DNA from: Candidatus Kuenenia stuttgartensis
GTDB lineage: Bacteria > Gemmatimonadota > Gemmatimonadetes > Gemmatimonadales > Gemmatimonadaceae
NCBI GenBank assembly: GCA_943330235.2
Contig: CALQGY020000018.1
Span: 1-43,234, forward strand
Direction: 5' to 3'
DNA length: 43,234 bases
Each line of letters starts with the position of its first letter. The stretch's first letter is position 1. The notes below the pieces were generated by a model. It worked only from the letters and a program-made list of their open reading frames with translations, searched no databases and had not been told where the DNA came from. This document shows, piece after piece, positions 23,310-32,321 of the stretch. The position numbers and the translations under genes were made by a program.

Positions 23310-24424
23310 TTGCCTCATTGGGCGCGGGCGGCGCTGAGCGCGTCATGGTGGAGCTGTGCGCGGCATGGCACGCGCGTGGTGACGCCGTCTCGCTGCTGAC
23401 GCTGGATGATGGTCGTAGCGACTTCTATGCGGCGCCGGCTGGTGTGCGTCGCGTGGCGCTTGACCTAGCCTCGGCAAGTGCGTCTGCAGCGGCGGCGTTG
23501 CGCGCGAATATCCGTCGCGTGCGAACGCTACGGCGCGCTCTGCGTACGGAGCGTCCGGATGTGATCGTGAGCTTCACCGATCGCACCAACGTGCTGGTGC
23601 TGATGGCCGCGCGCGGACTGGGCATTCCCGTGGTGGTCTCCGAGCGTATTGACCCGCGACGTCATGCGATCGGGCGGGCGTGGCACCTGCTCCGTCGCCT
23701 GCTCTATCCGTCTGCCGCCGCGCTGGTCGTGCAAACGGAAGCCGTGCGCGCGTGGGCCGAGGCCGTGCTGCCGGCTCATCGTGTGGCGGTAATTCCGAAT
23801 CCGCTGCGTCGCGCCTCCGTGGCGCTGAGCCCAGCGGGCACCCGTCCGAGCCAGATCACGGGCATGGGACGGCTGGTGGCGCAGAAGGGATTTGACGTCG
23901 CGATCGACGCGTTCGGCTTCATCGCGACGGCCTTCCCCGACTGGCAGCTGCGCATTTTCGGTGAGGGCCCCGACCGCGCATTGCTGCAGGCGCGCATTGA
24001 TGCCGGCGGGTTGGGCGGGCGCATCACGCTTTCGGGGCGTACCTCGACGGTGGACGCCGAGCTTGCCGCGTCATCTGTGTTTTTGCTGCCGTCGCGATAC
24101 GAGGGCTTTCCGAACGCGCTGCTCGAGGCGATGGCGCATGGGTGTGCGTGCGTTGCGACGACGTGCGACTCCGGACCAGCTGATCTTATCACCGACGGCG
24201 TGAGCGGTCGTTTGGTGCCCGTTGACGACGCCGCTGCGCTCGCCGCGGCGCTCACGTCGTTGCTACGCGATGCATCCGCCCGCTCGCGGATGGGGGCCGA
24301 AGCCATCGCCACGACGGAACGGTTTGCGCCGGCGACCGTGCTGCAGGCATGGGATCGCGTGTTCGCCTCGGTGGTCACCTCGGTGGTCACGTCGGTCGGC
24401 AGTCCTGCGCGGAGGGCCGCATGA
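23291..24424 (+). CDS. GT4 family glycosyltransferase
   Basis: A 377-residue GT-B enzyme that should transfer a sugar onto the lipid-linked repeat unit at the cytoplasmic membrane face. The N-domain begins VRICGVIASLGAGGAERVM with the acceptor-side GGAE motif; the C-domain has GMGRLVAQKGFD and a full EX7E motif (Glu271, Glu279 in EGFPNALLEAM). The start is a GTG with GGGGAGG upstream, overlapping the flippase gene by 19 bp. The C-terminus carries a duplicated SVVT encoded by a 12-bp repeat, beyond the conserved domain. Confidence 0.92.
   Translation: MRICGVIASLGAGGAERVMVELCAAWHARGDAVSLLTLDDGRSDFYAAPAGVRRVALDLASASASAAAALRANIRRVRTLRRALRTERPDVIVSFTDRTNVLVLMAARGLGIPVVVSERIDPRRHAIGRAWHLLRRLLYPSAAALVVQTEAVRAWAEAVLPAHRVAVIPNPLRRASVALSPAGTRPSQITGMGRLVAQKGFDVAIDAFGFIATAFPDWQLRIFGEGPDRALLQARIDAGGLGGRITLSGRTSTVDAELAASSVFLLPSRYEGFPNALLEAMAHGCACVATTCDSGPADLITDGVSGRLVPVDDAAALAAALTSLLRDASARSRMGAEAIATTERFAPATVLQAWDRVFASVVTSVVTSVGSPARRAA
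24368..24391 (+). repeat. 12-bp tandem repeat at the 3' end of the GT gene
   Basis: TCGGTGGTCACC then TCGGTGGTCACG and a partial third TCGGTCGG; encodes the duplicated SVVT near the C-terminus. Confidence 0.85.
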
Positions 24425-25773
24425 CGAGCGCCGTGATGCCCGATACGCTCGCTGTCACTGGTGAGGCCACCGGTGAGGCCACCGGTGAGGCCACGCGCGA
24501 TGACGGCTGGTCGATGGCCGCGCTGATGCGTACGGCCGCCATCGTGCTGGCGGTGCTCGTGCTGTTTTCCGGCGCGGGGGCGTGGGGGTGGAATGTCGGA
24601 CGGCTCCCAGTGCCGCCGCTCGCCACCATGGTGGTGGTCTTTGCCTGCGCCGCGGTGGCGGTGCTGCTGGATATCTCTCGGCTCGGCAGTGGGGTGATGT
24701 GGGGATGGGCCATCGCCAACGCCGTCGTGGCCATGACCGGGTTTCTCTGGTCCTCGGGGAGCGAGGACGCACTGCAGGAAGTGCGCACCCGCGTGCTCTC
24801 GTCGATGCAGCTCGTGGCGTATGTGGTGGTGCTGGCCGACCCGCGCGTACGCCGTGCGGCGCGTGTGGCGATCATCGTGTCGACGTTCGGGGCCATCGGC
24901 TTGAATTTGTGGGAGCTCACGCATCCCATGACGTTCAGTATCAGCCTCGGACGTTCGGCAGGATTTTACGTGAATCCGAACATTGCCGGTGCCGCACTGA
25001 TCGCGGGGATGCTGCTGGCGTTGCCGGCCGTCCCGGCGAAATTGCGCGAGCTGTACATGCTGGCCGTGGGCGTGGGCGTGTTCACCACCCTATCACGCGG
25101 CGCGATCCTCTGCTGGGCCATTGTCACCGTGTCGCTGCTGCTGTCGCGCGCCATCCGTGGCAAGCGCTTAATCGTGCTGACCGCCGCGGGCCTCGCGTTA
25201 GCGCTCTCGGTGGCCGGCGCGCTGCTGGCCAGCGGTCAACTTGGATATATCGGGGGCGGTGCCGAGCGCTTTGTGCGCCAACGCCTCTCCATTGGCAATT
25301 CGGAAGGGCTCAACGCTGATGTGAGTGCATCATCACGTTCGCATTTAGCGATGCATGCATTGGAAATGTTCGGTGAGCGGCCCTTTGCCGGTCACGGGAC
25401 GGGCGCGACCGTGATCTGGAACGAGCCCGAATCGACGCACAACATTTACGCCCGTCAGCTGGCCGAGTACGGTCTGTTTGGCGCATGGCTGGCGCCGCTG
25501 CTGCTGGTCCTGGGATTGCGCGCGGTGATGTCATCGGAGCATCAGGACGGCGACGCCGGCGATGAACCGATTCGCCGCGCCGTGGGCTTTGCCTTCATGC
25601 TGTTCGTGGCGCTCTGGGGGCTGTTCAGCCACAACGTCCTTGACGACCCCTTTGTTCTGATTGGCCTGGCGCTCATCGCGGCGGTGCCCTCGCGTGGCAT
25701 CGCCCGTGCGCCAGACAACGCGTTGCGCGCCGTGGCGCCGACCGTGTCTTCCCTTTCTCTTCCCTGCTCATGA
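24421..25773 (+). CDS. Wzy/WaaL-like O-antigen polymerase or ligase family protein
   Basis: A 450-residue polytopic membrane protein with about 10-12 hydrophobic helices. The large periplasmic loop motif near the C-terminal third (GHGTGATVIWNEPESTHNIYARQLAEYGLFG) is characteristic of the O-antigen ligase/polymerase Pfam family, including its conserved HN pair. Beside a Wzz-type protein and a flippase it is most likely the repeat-unit polymerase. The ATG overlaps the previous stop (ATGA). Residues 14-25 are a three-copy GEAT repeat in the cytoplasmic N-terminal tail. Confidence 0.85.
   Translation: MTSAVMPDTLAVTGEATGEATGEATRDDGWSMAALMRTAAIVLAVLVLFSGAGAWGWNVGRLPVPPLATMVVVFACAAVAVLLDISRLGSGVMWGWAIANAVVAMTGFLWSSGSEDALQEVRTRVLSSMQLVAYVVVLADPRVRRAARVAIIVSTFGAIGLNLWELTHPMTFSISLGRSAGFYVNPNIAGAALIAGMLLALPAVPAKLRELYMLAVGVGVFTTLSRGAILCWAIVTVSLLLSRAIRGKRLIVLTAAGLALALSVAGALLASGQLGYIGGGAERFVRQRLSIGNSEGLNADVSASSRSHLAMHALEMFGERPFAGHGTGATVIWNEPESTHNIYARQLAEYGLFGAWLAPLLLVLGLRAVMSSEHQDGDAGDEPIRRAVGFAFMLFVALWGLFSHNVLDDPFVLIGLALIAAVPSRGIARAPDNALRAVAPTVSSLSLPCS
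24460..24494 (+). repeat. 12-bp tandem repeat at the 5' end of the polymerase gene
   Basis: GGTGAGGCCACC in three copies (the third ends one base early), in frame, encoding GEAT-GEAT-GEAT in the hydrophilic N-terminal tail. Confidence 0.92.
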
Positions 25774-26825
25774 CTGCTTCCGCTCCCCACACCACTCTGG
25801 GACCGCTCGATCTGGTGCGCCTCATTCTGGCGCGCCGTCGACTGCTTATCGTCGCACCGGCCGCGGTCGCCGCTGCCGTGGTGATGGGCGGACTCTTTGC
25901 CGACCGCACATGGACGGCGGAGGGCGCGATGGTGCCGCAGGCGGCCGGCGGCAACGTCTCGCGGCTGGCGGGGCTGGCGGCGCAATTCGGCGTGGCCGTC
26001 CCCACCGGCGGTGGCGGTCAGAGCCCGGACTTCTACGCAGACGTGCTCCGGAGCGACGGGATGCTGCGCCGTCTGCTGGCAGCGAAGTACACCGACGCGG
26101 GCGGTCACCCGATCGATCTGATCAACAATCTCGTACCGTCCAGCGAGACGCCCGAGCGCCACGCCGAGTTCGCGCTGCGGGAATTGCGCAATCGCATCAG
26201 CACCTCGGTGGGTCTCAAGACCGGTATCGTGACGGTGCGCGTGCAGGTCACGGAGCCCGAGTTGGCGCGCGCCATCATTGAGCGCGCGATGGCCGAGCTG
26301 AACGCACTCAATGTGCTGGCGCAGCAGAACGTGGCCGCGCAGGAGCGCACGTTTACCGATGACCGGCTCGTGATTGCGCGTACGGAGTTGCGGCAGGCCG
26401 AAGATCGTCTCGAGGCCTTTCTGCGTGGCAACCGCACCATCTCCGGCGCACCGCAGCTGGTGTTGCAAGAGGAGCGCTTGCGGCGCGACGTCAGCCTGCG
26501 ACAGCAGGTGGTGGTGGGGCTCGCGCAGTCGTTAGAACAGTCGCGCATCGAAGAAGCGCGCAATGTGCCCGTGCTGTCCGTGGTGGAGGCGCCCGTGCGC
26601 CCGGCGCTGCCCGATAGTCGGAAGCTGGTCCTTAAGGGGCTGTTTGCAGCCATCGCGACCGGGACAGCGCTGATCGCGCTGCTCCTCGCGCTCGAATGGC
26701 GCCGACGGTTCAGCAGCAGCAGCCCGGAAGTGGCGGCCGAAGTGGAGCGGTTGGCCCGTGAGGCGGCGCAGGATTTCAAGCGCCCGTGGCGACTGCTGTC
26801 ACGGCGAAACCCACCCACGCCGTAG
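25770..26825 (+). CDS. Wzz-type chain-length determinant (polysaccharide co-polymerase)
   Basis: A 351-residue inner-membrane protein that should set chain length together with the polymerase. Topology is the family hallmark: a membrane helix near residues 24-44, a long periplasmic region with helical, coiled-coil-like character (about 170-270, rich in Glu, Arg, Gln), a Pro-rich PVRPALPDSRK motif before the second helix, and that helix at about 290-315. No cytoplasmic tyrosine kinase is attached, and no separate kinase or Wza-type outer-membrane exporter occurs in the window. The ATG overlaps the polymerase stop by four bases. Confidence 0.88.
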   Translation: MTASAPHTTLGPLDLVRLILARRRLLIVAPAAVAAAVVMGGLFADRTWTAEGAMVPQAAGGNVSRLAGLAAQFGVAVPTGGGGQSPDFYADVLRSDGMLRRLLAAKYTDAGGHPIDLINNLVPSSETPERHAEFALRELRNRISTSVGLKTGIVTVRVQVTEPELARAIIERAMAELNALNVLAQQNVAAQERTFTDDRLVIARTELRQAEDRLEAFLRGNRTISGAPQLVLQEERLRRDVSLRQQVVVGLAQSLEQSRIEEARNVPVLSVVEAPVRPALPDSRKLVLKGLFAAIATGTALIALLLALEWRRRFSSSSPEVAAEVERLAREAAQDFKRPWRLLSRRNPPTP

Positions 26826-26834
26826 TCACGTACC

Positions 26835-28040
26835 ATGACGCGCTCCCGCACGCGCCGCACGTCGCGCTGTGATCTGCTGCTGTTCCTCCCCTCGTTGCGG
26901 GGTGGAGGCGCGGAGCGCGCGTTGCTGGGCGTCGCGAACGCGTTGCATGTGCGGGGCGTGCGCGTGGTGCTGGTGCTCGCGCGTGCTGAGGGCCCGTATC
27001 TGGCCGAGGTCGCACCGGGGATGCCCGTGATTGATCTGCGGTCGGATCGCGTGAGCCGCTGCGTGCTCTCGCTGACGCGCGAGATTGTGCGCTGGCGTCC
27101 GCGCAGTGTGCTCAGTGCCATGCGTCATGCCAACGCGCTGCTGGTGGTCACCACTACGTTGGCACGACTGTTTGGTGTTCGACCCCGACTGGTGGTGAGT
27201 GAGCGCGGACACATGGCGGCGTTTCTCGCCACGGACCACTCGCCGCGGGCGGCGCGCGCCACTCGGCTGGGCGGGATGCTCTATCAGCGTGCCGATGCGA
27301 TCATCGCCGTGTCGGATGATCTCGCACAGCACGTACGCGACGAGCTCGGTGCGCGCTGTCCCAGCGTCGTGGCCATTCCCAATCCGACGATTACCGAGGA
27401 GCTGCTGCGCCAAGCCGCCGAGCCACCGCCGCATGCGTGGTACGGCCATCCGGACATCCCAGTGGTTGTCGCGGCCGGTCGCCTCTCGTCCGAGAAGGGC
27501 TTTGATGTGTTGCTGGAGGCGTTCGCGCACGTCGTGCGGCAGCGCGCGGCGCGACTGATCATTCTGGGCGCGGGGCCGCTGCTGGAGCCGCTGCGCGCGC
27601 AGGCGGCGCGCCTGCAGATTACAGCGCACGTGCACTTCCCCGGCTTCGTTCCGGAGCTGGGCGCGTGGTTGTCGCATGCGCAACTCTTCGTGCTCGCGTC
27701 GCGCGCGGAAGGGCTGCCCAATGTGCTCATTCAGGCCATGGCCTGCGGTGTTCCGGTGGTGAGTACCGACTGTCCCACGGGGCCGGCGGAGATTCTGGAG
27801 CACGGGCGATGGGGACCGTTGGTGCCGGTGGATGATATCGACGCGTTAGCGTCGGCCATGCGAACGGTGCTTGATACAGGCGCCCCCGCATTGCCGTCGC
27901 ACGTGCTCGCGCGCTTCCATCCCGCGCCGGTCGCGGCGCAGTATGCCGCGGTCCTCGGCATTCCCCTCGACGCCGACGTGTCATCGGCGTGTGTGAGCGA
28001 GCGCCGCGCGCCCGTCACGAGCACGGACGCGGTGGGCTGA
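26835..28040 (+). CDS. GT4 family glycosyltransferase with EX7Q
   Basis: A 401-residue GT-B enzyme. The N-domain starts CDLLLFLPSLRGGGAERALL; the C-domain has VAAGRLSSEKGFDVLLEAF and EGLPNVLIQAM. The latter is the EX7E site, but the second acidic residue is glutamine (Glu292, Gln300; codon CAG), a change that may weaken or alter donor handling. The rest of the fold appears intact. The ATG is 9 bases after the wzz-like stop, without a clear Shine-Dalgarno, and the next gene follows after one base. Confidence 0.9.
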   Translation: MTRSRTRRTSRCDLLLFLPSLRGGGAERALLGVANALHVRGVRVVLVLARAEGPYLAEVAPGMPVIDLRSDRVSRCVLSLTREIVRWRPRSVLSAMRHANALLVVTTTLARLFGVRPRLVVSERGHMAAFLATDHSPRAARATRLGGMLYQRADAIIAVSDDLAQHVRDELGARCPSVVAIPNPTITEELLRQAAEPPPHAWYGHPDIPVVVAAGRLSSEKGFDVLLEAFAHVVRQRAARLIILGAGPLLEPLRAQAARLQITAHVHFPGFVPELGAWLSHAQLFVLASRAEGLPNVLIQAMACGVPVVSTDCPTGPAEILEHGRWGPLVPVDDIDALASAMRTVLDTGAPALPSHVLARFHPAPVAAQYAAVLGIPLDADVSSACVSERRAPVTSTDAVG

Positions 28041-28041
28041 C

Positions 28042-31000
28042 ATGGCGCATGTCCTCATTGTCGGCGGTCTGGCGTCATCGCTGATTCGGTTTCGCGGACC
28101 GCTGATTGATGCGCTGCTGGACGCTGGTCATCAGGTCACCTGCGCGGCCGGCGAGCCGGAAGCGGCGACGGAGGCGGAACTACAGCGTCGCGGCGTCGCG
28201 TTTTATCCGCTGGCACTCGAGCGTGCGGGGACCAGCGTCCTCGCGGATCTGCACGCCGTGCGCGATATCATCGGCCTGCTCCGCCGGGTACGCCCCGATG
28301 TGATTTTCGGCTACACGGTCAAACCCGCGCTCTACAGCTGTCTGGCTTCGCGTATCACCGGCATCGGGCGTCCCTATGCGATGCTCACCGGGCTCGGGTA
28401 CGCGCTCACGCCGCAGGATGGTGCGCGCCGGCCGGGTGCGGCGATTGCGCGCGCGCTCGCGCGCATGGTGCTGCCGCGGGCGGCGCGCGTGTTCTTCCAC
28501 AACACCGACGACCAGCAGTTCTGCGAATCGCACGGGCTCATTCGGTCCACGCAGGGTCTCGTGGTGGATGGGTCGGGGGTGGATCTGGCATCGTTTCCGG
28601 AGGCGCCACTCCCCGACGGACCGATCACGTTCCTGTGCGTGGCACGTCTACTGCGCGACAAAGGCATCGAGGAGTTCGTAGAGGCCGCACGCGTGGTGCA
28701 CCGTCGCCATCCGAATACGCGCTTCCGTGTCGCCGGTGGGCGCGACGCCAACCCACGGTCGGTGACCGCCGAGCAGATCGCGGCGTGGGAGCGCGACAGT
28801 CCGGTTGAGTTCATCGGGCACATTGCGTCGCCGTGGCAGGAGTTTGCGGCCAGCCATGTCTTTGTGCTTCCGGCTACGGCGCGCGAAGGGCTGCCGCGCA
28901 CGTTGTTGGAGGCGATGGCGGTAGGACGCCCCGTGATCACGAGCGACCTGCCCGGCTGTCGCGATGCCATTCGTGACAACAACGGCCTGCTGGTCGCACC
29001 GCGGGACGTGGCTCAGCTGGCCGATGCCATGTCGCGGTTTGTTGAGACGCCGTCCATGATCGCGGCAATGGGTGCGCGCGGCCGAACACTGGCCGTCACG
29101 CGCTTCGATGCCCGACGGGTGGCGGCGGTGATGCTCGATGGCATGGACCTCTCGCGCACCGCGAACGCGAACGCGAACGCGCACGCGAACGCGCACGCGC
29201 ACGCGAACGCGGTGCGTCCGCGCATCCTTCACATCATCACCGGCTTGGGGACGGGCGGCGCCGAAGCGAGCCTCCTACGCCTGCTGCAGACGACGCGCGA
29301 CGTCGCCGACCATGCCGTCGTCTCGTTGACCACCACCGGGACACGCGGCAGCGCGATCAGCGCGCTCGGTGTGCCAGTGCACGCACTCGGTCTTGCTCGT
29401 GGCGCGATTGCCCCATCGGCCATCGGGCAGCTGCGTCGCATCACCCGCGACATCAAGCCGACGTGTGTGCAGGGGTGGATGTATCACGGCAATCTGGCGG
29501 CATCCGTCCTCGCGCTGTCCGGGGCCCCCACGGGCGCGGTCGTGTGGAACGTCCGTCACGCGCTGGATGCGTGGCAGCAGGAGTCGCGCACCTTACGCAC
29601 GCTGATTCGCGTGTCGGCGCTGTTCGCCCGTCAGCCGCGCGCCATCGTGTACAACAGTGAACGCGCCGCCCGCCAGCATGAAGCGCTGGGGTTTCCGTCA
29701 TCGGCGACGCGGGTGATTCCGAACGGCGTGGATACCGCGCGTTTTCATCCCGACCGCGACGACGGCGCACGACTGCGCGCGACGTTGGGGATTCCCGCGG
29801 ACGATTTTGTCGTTGGGATGATTGCCCGCGTAGACCCGCTGAAAGATCACGACACCTTCTTGGCCGCGGTCCAGTTACACGCGGCGATGGGCGACGCGGA
29901 GGTCGACGCGATGGGCGACGCGGATCATCCGACCACGTGGTACCTCCTTGCCGGCACCGACACAGCGGCGGGCACGGCCGAGAATCCGGGCGCGCTGGAT
30001 GCGCGCATCGCGGTGCTCGCCCGGACGGATCACGCGGCTGCCACGCCATCGCTCGCCAGCCGCGTGATCCGTCTGGGCGAACGGCGTGATATCCCGGCGG
30101 TGATGAACGCCTGCGATGTCGTGACCATGTCGTCGCGAAGCGAGGGCAGCCCGAACGCAGTCGCTGAAGCGATGGCGTGCGGCGTGCCGTGCGTCGTGAC
30201 CGATGTCGGCGATGCGGCGGCGCTGGTTGGTGAGAGTGGCCTGGTCGTGCCCGTGGGCGACGCCGCAGCGATCGCGCGCGCGTGGAGCACGTTGCGCGCC
30301 GATCACGCATCACGCCACCATCGCGGGGCGGCCGCGCTCGACCGCATTCGCGCGCGCTACACCGCACAGGTCGAAGCGGAGAGCTATACGGACGTGTGGC
30401 GTGGCGCACCGGTGGAGCACGACGCACGGGCCCGTATGTCTTTACGTGCGCCTTCACGTGCGTCTTCACCTGCGTCTTCACCTACGCCGCGCGTCTTGAT
30501 GGTCAGCACCGTCAGCGTCACCCTACGGGCGTTTCTGCTGCCGTTCGCGGAGCACTTCCGGGCACGGGGCTGGCAGGTGGACGGCATGGCGTCCGGGGCC
30601 GCGACGGATTCGGCACTCGGGTCCCACTTCGACCAGCTCATTGACGTGACCTGGACGCGCAATCCGCTCCACCCGCGGAACCTCGCGGCGGCGCGACAAA
30701 TCCGGGCGCTCGTCCGCGCGACGCATTACGATCTGATTCATGTGCATACACCGGTTGCTGCGTTCGTCACACGATTCGCCCTGCGTGGTGATCGCGCACG
30801 CGGCCCGAAGATTGTGTATACCGCGCACAGTTTCCACGCCGACCGCAGTGCGTCTCGCTGGAAGAATTGGGTGTTCCGCTCGCTCGAGCGTCTTGCGGCG
30901 CAGTGGACCGATCATCTGGTCGTGCTCAATCGCGCCGATCGTGATCTCGCCCGCCAGGACCGGCTGGTGCCGGACGCGCGACTGCACTGGCATCCGGGCA

Positions 31001-31707
31001 TCGGCGTGGATGTCGATCAGTACCGCCCCGCGACGGCCCTCGAGCGCGCGCACACGCGCGCGACACTCGGGATTCCCGACGGCACCGCGCTCATCACGGT
31101 CGTCGCGGAGTTCACGCTCAACAAGCGCCAGCGCGACGTGATCGACGCCATGCAGCTGCGGCAGCGGCACGGCCTCGCGCTCCCCATCGTGCTCTTCATC
31201 GGTGACGGCGCGACACGCGAGGCCCTCGAGGCTCGGGTCCACGCGTTGGATTTGTCGGCCCATATTCGCTTTCTCGGATTCCGTCCGGATGTCCCTCAGC
31301 TGGTCGGAGCAAGTGACGCGCTGATGCTCACCTCCGCCCGTGAGGGACTCCCGCGCTGCATTCTCGAAGCGCAGGCGATGGAGACGCCGGTGATCGGGAG
31401 TGATGCCAAGGGGACTGCCGACTTGCTGGCGGACGATCGCGGACTGCTCTATCCGGTCGGCGATGTCGCCGCACTGGCGGCGGCCATCGATACCGTGATC
31501 GCGCACCCCGAGGCCGCGCGCGCCCGCGCGCAGCACGCGGGCGCTTGGGTGCGCGCGAACTGTGGACTCCCGCACCTTATTGCCCTGCACGAGACGCTCT
31601 ACCACGACGTCCTCGGGGACCTCGCCGCGCGCGACGGCCTTCGCTCGTCCGGCATGCCGGCCGATACTGTTCAGCAGGGGTCCCGTCCACGCCTTTATTC
31701 GTCATGA
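28042..31707 (+). CDS. Three-domain glycosyltransferase: GT4-GT4-GT4 tandem fusion
   Basis: A single 1221-residue frame with three complete GT-B glycosyltransferases. Domain 1 (about 1-372) resembles PglA/CapM-type enzymes (RFRGPLIDALLDAGHQV, GYTVKPALYS; EX7E Glu282/Glu290). Domain 2 (about 391-790) begins RPRILHIITGLGTGGAEASL, with Glu701/Glu709. Domain 3 (about 816-1200) begins PRVLMVSTVSVTLRAFLLPF and resembles EpsD-type enzymes (YTAHSFHADRS; Glu1101/Glu1109). The linkers are low-complexity products of tandem repeats: (AN/AH)n at 374-390 and an R/A/S/P stretch at about 801-815. An ATG at 30436 could be the old start of domain 3. All three active sites look intact, so it may add three successive sugars. 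Confidence 0.9.
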   Translation: MAHVLIVGGLASSLIRFRGPLIDALLDAGHQVTCAAGEPEAATEAELQRRGVAFYPLALERAGTSVLADLHAVRDIIGLLRRVRPDVIFGYTVKPALYSCLASRITGIGRPYAMLTGLGYALTPQDGARRPGAAIARALARMVLPRAARVFFHNTDDQQFCESHGLIRSTQGLVVDGSGVDLASFPEAPLPDGPITFLCVARLLRDKGIEEFVEAARVVHRRHPNTRFRVAGGRDANPRSVTAEQIAAWERDSPVEFIGHIASPWQEFAASHVFVLPATAREGLPRTLLEAMAVGRPVITSDLPGCRDAIRDNNGLLVAPRDVAQLADAMSRFVETPSMIAAMGARGRTLAVTRFDARRVAAVMLDGMDLSRTANANANAHANAHAHANAVRPRILHIITGLGTGGAEASLLRLLQTTRDVADHAVVSLTTTGTRGSAISALGVPVHALGLARGAIAPSAIGQLRRITRDIKPTCVQGWMYHGNLAASVLALSGAPTGAVVWNVRHALDAWQQESRTLRTLIRVSALFARQPRAIVYNSERAARQHEALGFPSSATRVIPNGVDTARFHPDRDDGARLRATLGIPADDFVVGMIARVDPLKDHDTFLAAVQLHAAMGDAEVDAMGDADHPTTWYLLAGTDTAAGTAENPGALDARIAVLARTDHAAATPSLASRVIRLGERRDIPAVMNACDVVTMSSRSEGSPNAVAEAMACGVPCVVTDVGDAAALVGESGLVVPVGDAAAIARAWSTLRADHASRHHRGAAALDRIRARYTAQVEAESYTDVWRGAPVEHDARARMSLRAPSRASSPASSPTPRVLMVSTVSVTLRAFLLPFAEHFRARGWQVDGMASGAATDSALGSHFDQLIDVTWTRNPLHPRNLAAARQIRALVRATHYDLIHVHTPVAAFVTRFALRGDRARGPKIVYTAHSFHADRSASRWKNWVFRSLERLAAQWTDHLVVLNRADRDLARQDRLVPDARLHWHPGIGVDVDQYRPATALERAHTRATLGIPDGTALITVVAEFTLNKRQRDVIDAMQLRQRHGLALPIVLFIGDGATREALEARVHALDLSAHIRFLGFRPDVPQLVGASDALMLTSAREGLPRCILEAQAMETPVIGSDAKGTADLLADDRGLLYPVGDVAALAAAIDTVIAHPEAARARAQHAGAWVRANCGLPHLIALHETLYHDVLGDLAARDGLRSSGMPADTVQQGSRPRLYSS
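29161..29211 (+). repeat. 6-bp tandem repeat forming linker 1 of the triple glycosyltransferase
   Basis: GCGAAC and GCGCAC hexamers, about 8.5 units, encode alternating Ala with Asn or His (17 residues). The frame is kept and no stop arises in it. Confidence 0.95.
29884..29924 (+). repeat. 24-bp period duplication inside GT domain 2
   Basis: GCGATGGGCGACGCGGA occurs at 29884 and again 24 bases later, encoding AMGDAE then AMGDAD in a surface-loop-like segment (about residues 615-628). Confidence 0.8.
30442..30486 (+). repeat. 12-bp tandem repeat forming linker 2 of the triple glycosyltransferase
   Basis: Units CGTGCGCCTTCA, CGTGCGTCTTCA and CCTGCGTCTTCA plus a partial copy encode RAPS-RASS-PASS-PT between domains 2 and 3. 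Confidence 0.92.
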
Positions 31708-32321
31708 CCGCATCGCTCGCTCTTAAGCGCCTGTTCGACGTGACGGTCAGCGCCATCGCGCTGGTGTGTTTCGCGCCGGTGCTCCTCGTGGTCGGCGTCT
31801 TGGTGCGCGCGCGCCTAGGGACGCCGGTTTTGTTCCGTCAGCAGCGCCCAGGGCTCGGCGGCCAACCGTTCATGCTGGTGAAATTCCGCACCATGCGCGA
31901 CGCCACCGATGCGCACGGCCGACCGCTGGACGATGCCGAGCGATTGACGCCGTTCGGGCGACGCTTGCGGGCGACCAGCCTGGACGAGCTACCGGAACTC
32001 TGGAACGTGCTGCGCGGTGACATGTCGCTGGTGGGCCCGAGGCCCTTGCTGATGGAATACCTGCCGCGCTACTCGGCGGAGCAGCGGCGACGGCATGACG
32101 TTCGCCCGGGGATCACCGGTTGGGCGCAGGTCAACGGCCGCAATGCGTCGTCATGGGATGAGCGGTTTGCACACGATGTGTGGTACGTGACACACCGCTC
32201 GTTCGCGCTGGATCTGCGCATTCTGTTTCGGACCGTCCGTCAGGTATTCGTGGCCGAGGGGATTGAACAGCCGGGACACGTCACCATGCCGCGATTCACC
32301 GGCCGCCCGGAGGGTCGATGA
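31704..32321 (+). CDS. PglC-like phosphoglycosyl transferase (initiating sugar transferase)
   Basis: A 205-residue monotopic membrane enzyme that moves sugar-1-phosphate from a UDP-sugar to undecaprenyl phosphate, the first membrane step. It has the re-entrant hydrophobic N-terminal helix (residues 9-34), KFRTM (60-64), the catalytic Asp-Glu dyad (Asp94-Glu95 in SLDELPELWNVLRGDMSLVG, read across two motifs), GPRPL and RPGITGWAQVNGRN. The short single-domain form and the PglD- and PglE-like genes immediately downstream point to PglC. The ATG overlaps the preceding stop (ATGA). Confidence 0.93.
   Translation: MTASLALKRLFDVTVSAIALVCFAPVLLVVGVLVRARLGTPVLFRQQRPGLGGQPFMLVKFRTMRDATDAHGRPLDDAERLTPFGRRLRATSLDELPELWNVLRGDMSLVGPRPLLMEYLPRYSAEQRRRHDVRPGITGWAQVNGRNASSWDERFAHDVWYVTHRSFALDLRILFRTVRQVFVAEGIEQPGHVTMPRFTGRPEGR

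Noticed and set aside
28643-28658. TGGCAC-N5-CTGC, a sigma-54-like match inside the fused glycosyltransferase
   Set aside because: It lies within a conserved coding motif (VARLLRD) of domain 1 and no gene starts downstream, so it is probably fortuitous.
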